DNA of 32,798 bases from Deltaproteobacteria bacterium (lineage in GTDB: Bacteria; Desulfobacterota; GWC2-55-46). Numbering within the stretch: the stretch's first letter is position 1; each line of letters starts with the position of its first letter. The notes under the pieces were generated by a model, which saw only the letters and a list, made by a program, of their open reading frames with translations, was not told where the DNA came from and did not search any database. The stretch lies in contig JADLDY010000023.1 in assembly GCA_020846435.1 (NCBI GenBank), forward strand, positions 1-32,798, written 5' to 3'. Below, piece after piece: positions 23,486 to 32,797 of the stretch. Position numbers and translations under genes: made by a program.

Positions 23486-23517
23486 AAAAGCCCGCTGACA
23501 GATGTCAGCGGGCTTTT
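23486..23517 (-). terminator. Intrinsic terminator of glyA / end of the fab-rpiB-glyA cluster
   Basis: A perfect 14-bp stem (AAAAGCCCGCTGAC and complement, 4-nt loop) ends in a T-run on the minus strand, 16 bp downstream of the glyA stop. Confidence 0.93.
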
Positions 23518-23532
23518 GACATGCTTAAACAA

Positions 23533-24783
23533 TCAGGCTGAAACTACTTTTGACTTATAAAACGGGAAAGCGGCGCAAAGCACCTTTACCTCGGCCTTGA
23601 TCGCGTCGAGGGCCGCCTCGTTGGACCTGTTCTGGAGGGCTTTGTCGATGAACCCGGCGATAAGCTTCATCTCGGGCTCTTTCATGCCCTTTGTCGTGGA
23701 GGCCGGAACGCCGACCCTTACGCCGCTGGTGACGAACGGGCTCCTGGTCTCAAACGGGATGGTGTTCTTGTTGACCGTGATGCCTGCCCTGCCGAGAGCC
23801 TCTTCAGCTTCCTTGCCTGTTATGTCCTGCTTCGTGAGGTCGATGAGCATCAGGTGGTTGTCGGTGCCGCCGGAGACGAGGTCATAGCCCCTGGCCATGA
23901 GCTCATCCGAGAGCACCTTAGCGTTCTTCAACACCTGCTTCTGGTAATCAGTGAAAGAAGGCAGCAGGGCTTCCTTGAAGGCGACTGCCTTGGCCGCTAT
24001 GATGTGCATGAGCGGGCCGCCCTGTATGCCGGGGAATATCTGCTTGTCGACAGCCTTGGCGAACTCTTCACGGCACATTATCATGCCGCTTCTCGGGCCG
24101 CGAAGGGTCTTGTGCGTGGTAGTCGTCACGAACTCGGCATAGGGCACCGGGCTCGGGTGCAGGCCGGTCGCGACAAGCCCCGCTATGTGGGCGATGTCGA
24201 CCATCACCTTGGCGCCGACCTCGTCGGCTATCTCCCTGAACGCCTTGAAGTCTATAACCCTCGGGTAGGCGCTCGCGCCAACCACGATGAGCTTCGGCTT
24301 GTGCTCTTTGGCAAGGGCCCTGACAGAGTCCATGTCAAGCCTGTGGTCATTCGGGCGCACCCCGTAGAAGACTATGTTGTAGAGCTGGCCCGAGAAGTTC
24401 ACCGGGCTTCCGTGCGTGAGATGTCCGCCGTGAGAGAGGTTCATGCCCATGACGGTATCGCCGGGCTTGACCGTCGAGAGATATACGGCCATGTTCGCCT
24501 GCGAGCCGGAATGGGGCTGGACATTGACATGGTCAGAGCCGAATATCTTTTTGGCCCTCTCTATGGCAAGCCTCTCGACTATGTCGACATACTCGCAGCC
24601 GCCGTAGTAGCGCTTTCCAGGGTAGCCTTCGGCGTACTTGTTGGTCATAACGCTTCCGGCCGCTTCCATCACTTCTTCGCTGACGAGGTTCTCGGAGGCG
24701 ATGAGCTCGAGCTTGTACTCCTGCCTTTCGGTCTCGAGCCTTATGGCCTCAAACACTTCATTGTCGAATTCTTTTAAAGACAT
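23533..24783 (-). CDS. glyA: Serine hydroxymethyltransferase
   Basis: This 416-residue PLP enzyme interconverts serine and glycine and loads tetrahydrofolate with one-carbon units. [44 protein letters not shown] and the PLP lysine Lys225 in [14 protein letters not shown] are all present and the length is normal. It follows rpiB by 54 bp in the same orientation and ends at a strong terminator, so it closes the fatty-acid cluster transcript, a linkage common in deltaproteobacteria (from memory). Confidence 0.97.
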   Translation of the reverse strand: MSLKEFDNEVFEAIRLETERQEYKLELIASENLVSEEVMEAAGSVMTNKYAEGYPGKRYYGGCEYVDIVERLAIERAKKIFGSDHVNVQPHSGSQANMAVYLSTVKPGDTVMGMNLSHGGHLTHGSPVNFSGQLYNIVFYGVRPNDHRLDMDSVRALAKEHKPKLIVVGASAYPRVIDFKAFREIADEVGAKVMVDIAHIAGLVATGLHPSPVPYAEFVTTTTHKTLRGPRSGMIMCREEFAKAVDKQIFPGIQGGPLMHIIAAKAVAFKEALLPSFTDYQKQVLKNAKVLSDELMARGYDLVSGGTDNHLMLIDLTKQDITGKEAEEALGRAGITVNKNTIPFETRSPFVTSGVRVGVPASTTKGMKEPEMKLIAGFIDKALQNRSNEAALDAIKAEVKVLCAAFPFYKSKVVSA

Positions 24784-24837
24784 CTTTGCTGCCTCCGTTC
24801 AAAAAATAAATGAAACGCCCGGGAGGGCGCCTTCAGG

Positions 24838-25296
24838 CTATTTATGGTTCCTGTTTTCAAGCTCGGTTATCTTGTCGAGCCTTGTCTGGTGCCTGCCGCC
24901 CTCGAATTTCGCCTCTATCCAGGTCTTGAGCATCTCCCTGGCGAGCCCCTTGCCGACTATCCTGCCGCCTATGACGAGGATATTGGCGTTGTTGTGCTCC
25001 TTGGCCATCCTCGCGGTGAATACATCACTCACGAGCGCGGCGCGCACGCCCTTGAACTTGTTCGCGAGGATGCTCATGCCTATGCCCGTGCCGCAGACCA
25101 GAACGCCTCTGGGCACTTCGCCCTTCGAGACCTTCTCGGCAAGAGGTATCCCGTAGTCCGGGTAGTCGACCGACTTATCGTCGTTTACGCCCATGTCAAC
25201 GACCTCGGCGTCGATGGACTCGAGGAACTCTTTCAGGTCCTCTTTCATCTCGCGTCCGGCGTGGTCGCTCGCGATCGCGATTGTCTTCTTGTCCAT
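24838..25296 (-). CDS. rpiB: Ribose-5-phosphate isomerase B
   Basis: The 152-residue RpiB/LacAB-family protein interconverts ribose-5-phosphate and ribulose-5-phosphate. IAIASDHAGREMK at the N-terminus, catalytic Cys68 in LVCGTGIGMSILANK and EHNNANILVIGGRIVG are typical. It lies between fabF and glyA with gaps of 72 and 54 bp and is probably cotranscribed with them. Confidence 0.95.
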   Translation of the reverse strand: MDKKTIAIASDHAGREMKEDLKEFLESIDAEVVDMGVNDDKSVDYPDYGIPLAEKVSKGEVPRGVLVCGTGIGMSILANKFKGVRAALVSDVFTARMAKEHNNANILVIGGRIVGKGLAREMLKTWIEAKFEGGRHQTRLDKITELENRNHK

Positions 25297-25368
25297 CCCC
25301 GAACCTCTGTGTGTTTGTGTGCGCAGTTCTGATTAACGCCCTTTCACCGGAATAGGGCAGGAAAAAAT

Positions 25369-26604
25369 CTACTCAAAACTTCTGAAGGCAAGTACGCCGT
25401 TTGTGCCGCCAAAGCCGAACGAGTTGGACAGAGCAACCCTGGGCTTCGCGTCCCTCGCGGTGTTCGGCACGTAATCGAGGTCGCACTCTGGATCCGGGGT
25501 CGTATAGTTGACCGTCGGCGGCAGAATCCCGTTCTTGAGGGAGAGGACTGTGAATACGGCCTCTACTCCTCCGGCCGCGCCAAGAAGGTGTCCTGTCATG
25601 CCCTTGGTCGAGCTTATGGCAAGCTTTCTGGCGTGCTCTCCGAAGACTGTCTTTATAGCCATCGTCTCGTAAAGGTCGTTGTAGTAGGTCGAGGTGCCGT
25701 GCGCGTTTATGTAGTCCACTTCCTCGGGGTTGACTCCCGCGCTCCTCAAGGCCATCCTCATGCACCTTGCCGCGCCCTCGCCGTTCGGCGCCGGGGTCGT
25801 CATGTGGTTGGCGTCCGAGTTGAGGCCGTAGCCTATGACCTCTGCGTATATCTTCGCGCCCCTCTTTTTAGCCGACTCGAGCTCTTCGAGGACGACTATG
25901 CCGCTGCCCTCGCCGACCACGAAGCCGTCCCTGTCCTTGTCGAACGGGCGGGAAGCCGCGGTAGGGTCGTCGTTCCTCGTTGAAAGAGCCTTCATCGAGT
26001 TGAAGCCCGCGACGCAAAGAGGGGTTATCGTCGATTCCGTGCCTCCGGCGACCATGACGTCGGCGACGTCAGTCTGTATGAGCCTGTACGCGTCGCCTAT
26101 TGAATGGGTGCCGGTCGCGCACGCGGTCACGGCGCAGCTGTTAGGCCCCTTGGCGCCTATCTTTATCGAGATCTGGCCTGAGGCCAGATTTATTATCACC
26201 ATCGGGATGAAGAACGGGGTCACCCTGTCAGGGCCCTTTTCCTTCAATACTCCAAGCCAGTGCTCTATCGCCGGGAGGCCGCCCATGCCGGCCCCGACGT
26301 ACACGCCCACCCTCTCCGCGTTCTCCTCGGTCACCTTGAAGCCGGAGTCCTCGAAAGCCATGCTTGCTGCTGCGACCGCGTAGTGGATGAAGGTGTCCAT
26401 CTTCTTTATTTCTTTTTTCTCGATGAACAGAGCCGGGTCGAAGTCAGGGACCTCTCCGGCTATCCTTACGGGGAAGTCCGTAATATCGAAGCGCGTGATC
26501 GTCCTGATGCCTGAGCGGCCCTCTACTGCCGCGCTCCAGGATTTTTCCACGCCTGTGCCCAGCGGGCTTACCATTCCTACGCCTGTTACGACTACCCTTC
26601 TCAT
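25369..26604 (-). CDS. fabF: 3-oxoacyl-ACP synthase II (KAS II)
   Basis: The 411-residue condensing enzyme elongates acyl-ACP with malonyl-ACP. The catalytic triad is visible as Cys162 in [11 protein letters not shown], the His in [12 protein letters not shown] and the His in [14 protein letters not shown]. The GFGGTNG motif near the C-terminus is also present. It follows acpP by about 110 bp, in the standard fabG-acpP-fabF order. Confidence 0.97.
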   Translation of the reverse strand: MRRVVVTGVGMVSPLGTGVEKSWSAAVEGRSGIRTITRFDITDFPVRIAGEVPDFDPALFIEKKEIKKMDTFIHYAVAAASMAFEDSGFKVTEENAERVGVYVGAGMGGLPAIEHWLGVLKEKGPDRVTPFFIPMVIINLASGQISIKIGAKGPNSCAVTACATGTHSIGDAYRLIQTDVADVMVAGGTESTITPLCVAGFNSMKALSTRNDDPTAASRPFDKDRDGFVVGEGSGIVVLEELESAKKRGAKIYAEVIGYGLNSDANHMTTPAPNGEGAARCMRMALRSAGVNPEEVDYINAHGTSTYYNDLYETMAIKTVFGEHARKLAISSTKGMTGHLLGAAGGVEAVFTVLSLKNGILPPTVNYTTPDPECDLDYVPNTARDAKPRVALSNSFGFGGTNGVLAFRSFE

Positions 26605-26713
26605 CTCGCCGTTATTCCCCGTGTCAAATAAGTCCGCCGAAGAGGCCGGGAAAACCCCTTGCCCTCCGGCGGATTAGTTTATGCTGAAAAAAACAGGACG
26701 GATACGCCCTTTA

Positions 26714-26950
26714 TTACTTGCCGGACTTCTTCTTGATGTACTCGGTCGCGTCCTGGACGGTCTTTATCTTCTCGGCGTCCTCGTCAGGTATCTCGATGCC
26801 GAACTCTTCCTCGAAAGCCATTACCATCTCGACGGTGTCGAGGGAGTCGGCGCCGAGGTCGTCCACGAAAGAAGCAGTAGGGGTGACCTCGTCCTCGGTC
26901 ACGTCAAGCTGCTCGATTATTATCTTCTTTACCTTGTTATCAACAGACAT
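26714..26950 (-). CDS. acpP: Acyl carrier protein
   Basis: The 78-residue acidic carrier holds growing acyl chains on phosphopantetheine attached to Ser36 in [13 protein letters not shown]. The rest ([20 protein letters not shown]) is canonical. A strong GGAGGT lies 9 nt before the ATG, suited to a highly expressed protein. The 100-bp gap to fabG is AT-rich and contains GATAATAC, a possible separate -10, so ACP may also have its own promoter. Confidence 0.97.
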   Translation of the reverse strand: MSVDNKVKKIIIEQLDVTEDEVTPTASFVDDLGADSLDTVEMVMAFEEEFGIEIPDEDAEKIKTVQDATEYIKKKSGK

Positions 26951-27050
26951 TTTCAGATACCTCCAATAGAATTGTATTGTATTATCATCGATTTCGGACA
27001 GATTTCACTGTATAACACCGATTGCGGCCCAAAGTCAAATTCAAACAGGG

Positions 27051-27794
27051 CTACTGCATCGCCATTCCGCCGTTTATATTGAGCGTGTGGCCTGTTATGT
27101 AGCTTGCCGCGTTGGACGACAGGAACAGGACGCCGTTGGCTACATCAGCCGCGCCTCCCAGCCTGCCGAGCGGGATCTTCGCCATGAGTTCCTCTTTCAC
27201 CTTGTCGGAGAGCGCGTCAGTCATCGCCGTCTCGATAAAGCCTGGTGCCACAGCGTTGCAGGTTATGTTCCTCGACGCGAACTCCCTTGCTATCGTCTTG
27301 GTGAGGCCTATGAGCCCGGCCTTGCTCGCGGCGTAGTTCGCCTGCCCCGCGTTGCCCATGACGCCCACGACGGAAGCGATGTTCACTATCCTGCCCCATC
27401 TCGCCTTTGTCATGTACTTCAACGCCGCCTTTGTGCAGTTGAACGCGCCCTTCAAGTTGACGTTCATGACCGCGTCCCAGTCCTCTTCTGTCATGCGCAG
27501 GATGAGCCCGTCCCTGGTTATGCCGGCGTTGTTTACGACTATGTGAATGGCCTCCATCTCCTTGAAGACAGCCTCAGCCATCTCCTCGCATTCCTTGAGG
27601 CTCGTGACATCGACCTTCAAAGCCATGGACCTGCGGCCCATGTTCTTTATCGAATTGGAGACCGCCTGAGCCTTCTCGAGGTTCACGTCCACGACGACCA
27701 CGTCGGCTCCGTAAGAGCCGAGCTTTTCCGCTATCGACTTTCCAATGCCCTGGCCTGCGCCAGTCACTATCGCGACCCTGCCGGTTACGTTCAT
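27051..27794 (-). CDS. fabG: 3-oxoacyl-ACP reductase
   Basis: This 247-residue short-chain dehydrogenase catalyses the NADPH-dependent first reduction of each elongation cycle. It shows the cofactor motif TGAGQGIG, NNAGITRDGL, and the catalytic Ser141, Tyr154 and Lys158 in IASVVG and YAASK. GGMAMQ at the C-terminus is typical of FabG. GGAGGAG precedes the ATG, which lies 38 bp after fabD. Confidence 0.97.
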   Translation of the reverse strand: MNVTGRVAIVTGAGQGIGKSIAEKLGSYGADVVVVDVNLEKAQAVSNSIKNMGRRSMALKVDVTSLKECEEMAEAVFKEMEAIHIVVNNAGITRDGLILRMTEEDWDAVMNVNLKGAFNCTKAALKYMTKARWGRIVNIASVVGVMGNAGQANYAASKAGLIGLTKTIAREFASRNITCNAVAPGFIETAMTDALSDKVKEELMAKIPLGRLGGAADVANGVLFLSSNAASYITGHTLNINGGMAMQ

Positions 27795-27832
27795 TCTCTC
27801 CTCCTCATAAAAATTATCGCGGCCTCAGGCCC

Positions 27833-28768
27833 CTATAAGGCCCCGAGCGCCTTTTCAAGGTCAGCCGCTTCTTTCAGGTTGAGCGTGTTTATTTCCTTGT
27901 CGATTCTCTTGATAAGTCCCGTCAGGACCTTTCCGGGGCCGACCTCTATGATAGTACCAGCGCCGTCGGCCTTCATCTTTCTGACTATGTCGACCCAGCG
28001 CACAGGGCTCGTCAACTGGCGGCAGAGGAGCTCTTTTATCATGCCCTTTTGCGTGACCGGCTCTGCCTCGACATTGGAATAGACCGGTATTGACGGGTCG
28101 TTTATCGTTATCTTGTCGAGCTCTTTGCCGAGCCTCAAAGCCGCGTTCTCCATCAAGGGCGAATGGGACGGCGCGCTCACCTGCAGAGGGACGACCATCT
28201 TCGCGCCCCTGTCCTTTGCCATGCCCGCGGCTATGTCAACGGCGGCCGAGGCCCCTGATATGACTATCTGCTCAGGGCTGTTGATATTGGCCGGAACAAC
28301 CTGCGCCGAGTCTATGGAGGCAGAATCGCAGATGGTCTGGACATCGGCGAGCCCGAGGCCGATTATGGCGCACATCTTTCCAACGCCTGCGGGCACGCTC
28401 TCCTGCATGAATATGCCGCGAAGGTGCACGAGCCTTATTGCCTCTTTGAAGTCAAGCGCGCCGGAAGCGACCAGCGCCGTGTACTCGCCGAGGCTGTGCC
28501 CAGCGAAACAAGCCGCCCGGAAAGACGTCTTCTCGTTGAGGACTCGAAGAGTCGCGATAGAAGCCGCCAGAAGCGCGGGCTGCGTGTACTCTGTCCTGTT
28601 GAGGAGCTCTTCAGGGCCTTCGAAGCAGAGCTTGGCCATATCGAGGCTCATGGCCGTGCTCGCCTCGTCAAACGCCTTTTTCGCGGTATCGAATGAATCG
28701 TAAAAACTTTTTGCCATGCCCACGGACTGCGAGCCCTGGCCGGGGAATACGAAAGCGGTTTTCAGCAC
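27833..28768 (-). CDS. fabD: Malonyl-CoA:ACP transacylase
   Basis: The 311-residue enzyme transfers malonyl from CoA to ACP. FVFPGQGSQ, the nucleophile Ser92 in GHSLGEY, and SAPSHSPLM with the catalytic His are visible. The start is GTG at 28768 with AAGGGGA upstream. Unlike its neighbours it is separated from the preceding gene (fabH) by 171 bp, almost all of it occupied by a palindromic repeat. Confidence 0.96.
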   Translation of the reverse strand: MLKTAFVFPGQGSQSVGMAKSFYDSFDTAKKAFDEASTAMSLDMAKLCFEGPEELLNRTEYTQPALLAASIATLRVLNEKTSFRAACFAGHSLGEYTALVASGALDFKEAIRLVHLRGIFMQESVPAGVGKMCAIIGLGLADVQTICDSASIDSAQVVPANINSPEQIVISGASAAVDIAAGMAKDRGAKMVVPLQVSAPSHSPLMENAALRLGKELDKITINDPSIPVYSNVEAEPVTQKGMIKELLCRQLTSPVRWVDIVRKMKADGAGTIIEVGPGKVLTGLIKRIDKEINTLNLKEAADLEKALGAL

Positions 28769-28797
28769 TGAGAGCGTCCCCTTCCGTTACTATTTTT

Positions 28798-28937
28798 GAG
28801 TGCCTCTAAAAATCAGATATTTTTTCCGAGATCGAGGAAGGGTGAAAATAAAAAGCGCAGCATATATGGCAATATGTGAGCATTTTTATTTCCACCCTGA
28901 CAAAGAGACCGGGAAAAAGAACATTTTTAGAGCACCC
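28798..28937. repeat. 140-bp palindromic repeat between fabH and fabD
   Basis: The two halves are imperfect inverted copies: GAGTGCCTCTAAAAATC...GAAGGGTGAAAATAAAAAG on the left and ATTTTTATTTCCACCCTG...CATTTTTAGAGCACCC on the right, meeting in ATATATGGCAATATGT. The whole can form one long hairpin. It has no ORF and is AT-richer than its surroundings. It ends 2 bp before the fabH stop codon and 30 bp before the fabD start. It looks like a MITE/REP-type dispersed element different from the one at 9763-9885. Confidence 0.82.
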
Positions 28938-28939
28938 TT

Positions 28940-29914
28940 TTACCATTTTATCGCGGCCGAGGCCCATGTGAGACCTCCGCCGAAAGCGACGAACAATACT
29001 ATGTCGCCGTCCTTGACCCTGCCCTGCTCAACAGCCTGATCAAGGGCAAGGGGTATGGAGCCTGCGGAGGTGTTCCCGAACCTGTCGAGGTTGGTGAAGA
29101 CCCTGTCTTCAGGGAGTCCGAGCCTCTCTCTCGTCGCTTCTATTATCCTCAAATTTGCCTGATGCGGTATGAGGAGGGCTATATCTTCGGGCTTTATGCC
29201 GGTATCGTCAAGGACCTCTTTTATGGCCTGGCCCATAGTCCTCACGGCTATCTTGAAGGTCTCGTTGCCGCTCATCTTGAGGAAGGCAGGCTCCTCAGGC
29301 TTTGTATCGAACGGGCTCGGCGTAAAGCCGCTCTTGCAATATAGCATGTCCCATTGCTTGCCGTCGGAGTGTATATGGGTCGAAAGGACCCCTTTGGAGC
29401 CCTTTTCAGCGGACAGTACGGCAGCGCCCGCGCCGTCTCCGAAAAGCACGCAGGTAGACCTGTCTTTCCAGTCAAGTATCTGGGAGAACCTGTCAACGCC
29501 TATTACAAGGGCCTTTTTGACGCCCCCTGCCTTGATGTATTTATCAGCTATGTCGAGAGCGTAGAGAAACCCGGAGCAGGCGGCCGAGACGTCAAAGGCC
29601 GCGGCCCCTGCCCTGATCCCAAGCTGTGCCTGGACAGAGCAGGCCGTCGAAGGAAAAGCCATCTCAGGTGTGACTGTGCCGACGACGATAAGGTCGATGT
29701 CCTTTGGGGAGACGCCTGAGGACTTGAGGGCCGCCTTCGCCGCCCTCGCCGCCATGTCAGAGGTAGACTCGTCCACCGCGACCCTGCGCTCCCTTATGCC
29801 GGTGCGGGTCGATATCCACTCGTCGGAGGTCTCGACCATGCTTTCGAGCTCCGCGTTCGTGAGAACCTTTTCCGGCACATAAGAGCCTGTGCCAAGCACC
29901 CTTGACCTGAGCAT
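28940..29914 (-). CDS. fabH: 3-oxoacyl-ACP synthase III
   Basis: The 324-residue enzyme starts fatty-acid synthesis by condensing acetyl- or acyl-CoA with malonyl-ACP. Catalytic Cys113 in DVSAACSGFLYALD, the His in LIPHQANLRI and the Asn in RFGNTSAGSIPLAL are intact, as is the C-terminal GGGLTWAS. The start lies 9 bp after the plsX stop with AAGGGGA before the ATG. Confidence 0.97.
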   Translation of the reverse strand: MLRSRVLGTGSYVPEKVLTNAELESMVETSDEWISTRTGIRERRVAVDESTSDMAARAAKAALKSSGVSPKDIDLIVVGTVTPEMAFPSTACSVQAQLGIRAGAAAFDVSAACSGFLYALDIADKYIKAGGVKKALVIGVDRFSQILDWKDRSTCVLFGDGAGAAVLSAEKGSKGVLSTHIHSDGKQWDMLYCKSGFTPSPFDTKPEEPAFLKMSGNETFKIAVRTMGQAIKEVLDDTGIKPEDIALLIPHQANLRIIEATRERLGLPEDRVFTNLDRFGNTSAGSIPLALDQAVEQGRVKDGDIVLFVAFGGGLTWASAAIKW

Positions 29915-29923
29915 CTTCCCCTT

Positions 29924-30949
29924 CTAACTCCCGGATACGGCCGTGCGGCCGGCAAGGTCTTTGTTCTTTTCTATCTCTTCCATGAGGTGCAGGTTTACCT
30001 TGCTCTTTGCGTACTCATGGGCGCGCAAGATGGCGTTCTTTATCGCCTTGGCGTTCGACCTGCCGTGGCTTATTATGCAGTTTCCCTCAACTCCGAGAAG
30101 CGGCGCGCCGCCGTACTCGGCGTAGTCTATCTTTTTCTTGAGCTTCCTGAAAGCGCCCTTGGAGAGCATGTAGCCTATCTTGGCGGGGACTGACGCCATT
30201 ATCTCGTTCTTGAGCATAGTCGTGACTGCCTCGACAAGGCCTTCAGAGAGCTTCAAAACGACGTTGCCGACAAATCCATCCGTCACGACGACGTCTATCT
30301 CGCCCTGGTATATGTCCCTGCCCTCGACATAGCCCACATAGTTTATGGATGACTCTTTGAGGAGCGCGTGTGTCTCCCTCGTGAGCTCGTTGCCCTTGCC
30401 TTCCTCCTCGCCGTTGGAAAGGAGGCCGACCCTGGGGCGGTCCTTCTTGAGCACGCACCTCGCGTAGACTTCCCCCATTATCGCGAACTGGAAGAGATGG
30501 CTGGGCTTGCAATCGACGTTGCCACCGACGTCGAGGATTACGGCCGGGCTCTTCATGGTGGGCACGCACACCGCTATGGCTGGCCTCTCGACGCCTTTAA
30601 TCTTTTTAAGGAGAAATATCCCTGCGGCCATGGCGGCTCCCGAGTTCCCGGCGGAGACGACGGCGTCGGCCGCCCCGCTCTTGACGAGGTCGAAGCAGAC
30701 CCTTAAAGAAGAGTCCTTCTTTTTCCTTATCGCCTGCGTGGGAGATTCGTCCATCGCCACCACCTCGGAGGCATGGACGATTGAGATATTGGAGTTCGTT
30801 GTCTTGTGTTTGGCGAGCTCGGATTCTATGCGCGCCTTGTCACCTACGAGGATGATGGGGATGCCCAGTTCCTCGGCGGCCAAAAGCGCGCCTTCGACAA
30901 CTACCGCGGGAGCGTAATCTCCGCCCATTGCGTCAACAGCTATCTTCAT
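29924..30949 (-). CDS. plsX: Phosphate acyltransferase PlsX
   Basis: The 341-residue enzyme converts acyl-ACP to acyl-phosphate, the donor used by PlsY for phosphatidic acid synthesis. [12 protein letters not shown] at the N-terminus, [23 protein letters not shown] and [24 protein letters not shown] are family hallmarks. It is the link between ribosome-related rpmF/yceD and the fab genes, an arrangement widely conserved in bacteria. Confidence 0.97.
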   Translation of the reverse strand: MKIAVDAMGGDYAPAVVVEGALLAAEELGIPIILVGDKARIESELAKHKTTNSNISIVHASEVVAMDESPTQAIRKKKDSSLRVCFDLVKSGAADAVVSAGNSGAAMAAGIFLLKKIKGVERPAIAVCVPTMKSPAVILDVGGNVDCKPSHLFQFAIMGEVYARCVLKKDRPRVGLLSNGEEEGKGNELTRETHALLKESSINYVGYVEGRDIYQGEIDVVVTDGFVGNVVLKLSEGLVEAVTTMLKNEIMASVPAKIGYMLSKGAFRKLKKKIDYAEYGGAPLLGVEGNCIISHGRSNAKAIKNAILRAHEYAKSKVNLHLMEEIEKNKDLAGRTAVSGS

Positions 30950-31050
30950 ATCAGGCCGCTATAAGGGGAAAATGAGCTGTAAAAGAGGCCCGGCCAAGGC
31001 GCAAAAAGTCCTCGGCAGGGCCGTACACTGAGCGGAATGGAAGCACTGAT

Positions 31051-31236
31051 CTAAAGGGCCTCGTCCTTCTTGATTACAGTCCTGCCCTTATAGGTGCCGC
31101 AGCTCGGGCAGACGTAATGAGGACGCTTGGGCTCGCCGCACTGCGGACAGGTGGAAACTCCGGTGGCGGTGAGGGCGTCGTGGCTCCTTCTCTGGCCCCT
31201 CTTGCAGCTTGAATGTCTTTTCTTAGGATTCGGCAT
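31051..31236 (-). CDS. rpmF: 50S ribosomal protein L32
   Basis: The 61-residue basic protein begins [22 protein letters not shown], the usual L32 N-terminus, and has a zinc ribbon made by CPQCG and CPSCG. The cysteine-containing form implies zinc binding. It lies between yceD and plsX. Confidence 0.97.
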   Translation of the reverse strand: MPNPKKRHSSCKRGQRRSHDALTATGVSTCPQCGEPKRPHYVCPSCGTYKGRTVIKKDEAL

Positions 31237-31321
31237 TGTCTTAAGACCTCTCTTCTTTAATCAGTTCAGTTCTATATCTTGATATATGAAAGCCCCGGCG
31301 TCAACAAAAATTTCCGGGAGG

Positions 31322-31858
31322 TTACTTTATCTTGAGGTCCTTCAACTTGGCGAACTTCGACCCAGCCTTCGTTTCAGCCTTCTCTTCGGGCTTGCAGCCG
31401 CAGTCGCCGAGGTTCAGATCAGCGCCGCACTTCGGGCACAGACCCTTGCAGTTTTCAGAGCAGAGGGGCTGCATGGGAAGCTCGAAGACTATCTGGCCGA
31501 GGAGCAGATCGGCGGTGTCGAGCTCATCTCCCTCGATGAAGTTCACTTCCAGGTCTTCGGGGTGGAGCTCCTGTTCCTTTTCGCCCTTACCGACCCTCTC
31601 GTAGTAGGCGGAAAAAGGCGCGTCATAATCGTAGTCGTACTCTTTGGCGCACCTGCCGCATACAAGGCGCAAAGAGGTCTTTATGTCCCCTGTTATGAAA
31701 AAACTGCGGCCCTGCTTCGTTATCTCGATGTGAGAGGTAACGGGCGCGAGGAAACTGAAGTCAAGCGTGCCGCCTGCCCTCTCGTTCAGCACGGAGCCTT
31801 CCTCATGCACATCGAGGGAGAGGCCGTACTCAGGTATTTCGTTGATGTTTATCTTCAT
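31322..31858 (-). CDS. yceD: YceD/DUF177 family protein, 23S rRNA accumulation
   Basis: The 178-residue protein matches DUF177, whose members are needed for normal 23S rRNA accumulation in bacteria and plastids. The central CGRCAKEY pair and the LPMQPLCSENCKGLCPKCGADLN cysteine-rich segment (a short zinc-binding signature) are visible, with an acidic stretch between (HPEDLEVNFIEGDELDTADLL). The tail is Lys-rich. It directly precedes rpmF, the classical pairing, and is the first gene of the fatty-acid cluster in this window. Confidence 0.9.
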   Translation of the reverse strand: MKININEIPEYGLSLDVHEEGSVLNERAGGTLDFSFLAPVTSHIEITKQGRSFFITGDIKTSLRLVCGRCAKEYDYDYDAPFSAYYERVGKGEKEQELHPEDLEVNFIEGDELDTADLLLGQIVFELPMQPLCSENCKGLCPKCGADLNLGDCGCKPEEKAETKAGSKFAKLKDLKIK

Positions 31859-31924
31859 TTCTTCTTTTAATATAAAGACTTAAAAGTATACAAGACAGAC
31901 AAGCGCGTTGTCAACAGAATTTCC

Positions 31925-31953
31925 TTGACTTGATTCTTCCATCTAATTATATT
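31925..31953 (+). promoter_or_regulatory. Sigma-70-type promoter for tRNA-Gln
   Basis: TTGACT (31925-31930) and TATATT (31948-31953) are separated by 17 bp on the plus strand. Transcription should start near 31960, about 12 nt before the tRNA. Confidence 0.75.
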
Positions 31954-31971
31954 AGATTATCCAACGGCTGA

Positions 31972-32045
31972 TGGGGGATCGTCTAACGGCAGGACAACGG
32001 ATTCTGAATCCGTTTATCTAGGTTCGAATCCTAGTCCCCCAGCCA
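31972..32045 (+). tRNA. tRNA-Gln (anticodon CTG)
   Basis: A complete cloverleaf: acceptor TGGGGGA with TCCCCCA, discriminator G and encoded CCA. The anticodon stem ACGGA/TCCGT encloses TTCTGAA, giving anticodon CTG for glutamine CAG. The T arm CTAGGTTCGAATCCTAG is perfect. It has its own promoter and terminator, so it is a monocistronic tRNA unit. Confidence 0.96.
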
Positions 32046-32052
32046 AAAAATC

Positions 32053-32086
32053 AAAGGGTTACAGGCTTTATACCTGTAGCCCTTTT
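32053..32086 (+). terminator. Intrinsic terminator of tRNA-Gln
   Basis: A 13-bp stem (AAAGGGTTACAGG with CCTGTAGCCCTTT, one G-T pair) runs into TTTT, 7 nt after the tRNA CCA. Confidence 0.9.
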
Positions 32087-32118
32087 CTATTTATGCCTAC
32101 TCCTCCCTAAACTCTCCC

Positions 32119-32320
32119 TTATGGCAACCTGAGTCTGAAAACCTGGAAGGCACAGTAATTAATACAGTCCAGAAGTTCCTGCTCGGCATCCTCAAGAAAG
32201 TCCCTGCCGTCACCTTAGATATTCAGGGGCTCGTACTTCTTCTTTGCGCCAGTGTATCTTGAGACGGCCTTAACGAGAACGGGTGTAAGTCCAGAACTGC
32301 TCAAACGAAGTGCCAACGAA
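32119..32320 (-). pseudogene. Remnant of a small protein gene with internal stop
   Basis: One minus-strand frame reads VSRYTGAKKKYEPLNI, then TAA at 32215-32217, then GDGRDFLEDAEQELLDCIN and YCAFQVFRLRLP before a final TAA at 32119. The protein-like composition on both sides of the stop, and a further plausible segment (FEQFWTYTRSR) in a shifted frame just upstream, suggest a decayed gene with one nonsense and one frameshift change. I do not recognise the family with confidence. The rest of 32090-32329 holds nothing else I can identify. Confidence 0.4.
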
Positions 32321-32329
32321 TAAAAACAG

Positions 32330-32356
32330 GGCCCACACGCCTCAGGCGTGCGGGCC
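32330..32356 (-). terminator. Intrinsic terminator of the UspA gene
   Basis: GGCCCGCACGCC pairs with GGCGTGTGGGCC around a 3-nt loop (one G-T pair), followed on the minus strand by CTGTTTTTATT. It lies 21 bp after the uspA stop. Confidence 0.85.
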
Positions 32357-32377
32357 TTTAATTTACACATAAAGAAT

Positions 32378-32797
32378 TTATTTATCCGGTGGCACTACGA
32401 GGACAGGGCACCCAGCCTTCCTCAGCACCCTTTCCGTATTGCTTCCCACCAGGAACCTGTCAACACTTCCTTTGCCATGTGATCCGATTATCACGATGTC
32501 GCTCTTGTTCTTTTTCGCAAAACTCAAGATCTGCTGGTGAGGCACGCCTGTCAACACGGCAGTCTTGATGTTTTTGTATCCCTTCAGGCTCTTGGCCTGA
32601 AATTTTTTAAGATTTATTTCTGCCTGTTCTATCATGGATTCGAGAGCGCTGGTGACGAAAAAAGCGGAGACATCAGCATTTACGTTCACAACATGGACCA
32701 CCTGCAGTATCGCACTATCCCTGCGTGCAAGCTGAAGCGCGTAACCCGCGGCTTTCTCAGATGGAGCGCTGAAGTCTGTTGGAAGTAGAATCCTTGA
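32378..32797 (-). CDS. Universal stress protein (UspA family), 5' end cut by the window
   Basis: The reading frame continues to the right edge of the window, starting in sequence RILLPTDFSAPSEKAAGYALQ, so only a few N-terminal residues are missing. The C-terminal ATP-binding signature G-x2-G-x9-G-S is visible in GSHGKGSVDRFLVGSNTERVL, and the protein ends CPVLVVPPDK. At about 140 residues it is a single-domain UspA of the ATP-binding type. Partners beyond the edge cannot be seen. Confidence 0.9.
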   Translation of the reverse strand, partial: SRILLPTDFSAPSEKAAGYALQLARRDSAILQVVHVVNVNADVSAFFVTSALESMIEQAEINLKKFQAKSLKGYKNIKTAVLTGVPHQQILSFAKKNKSDIVIIGSHGKGSVDRFLVGSNTERVLRKAGCPVLVVPPDK

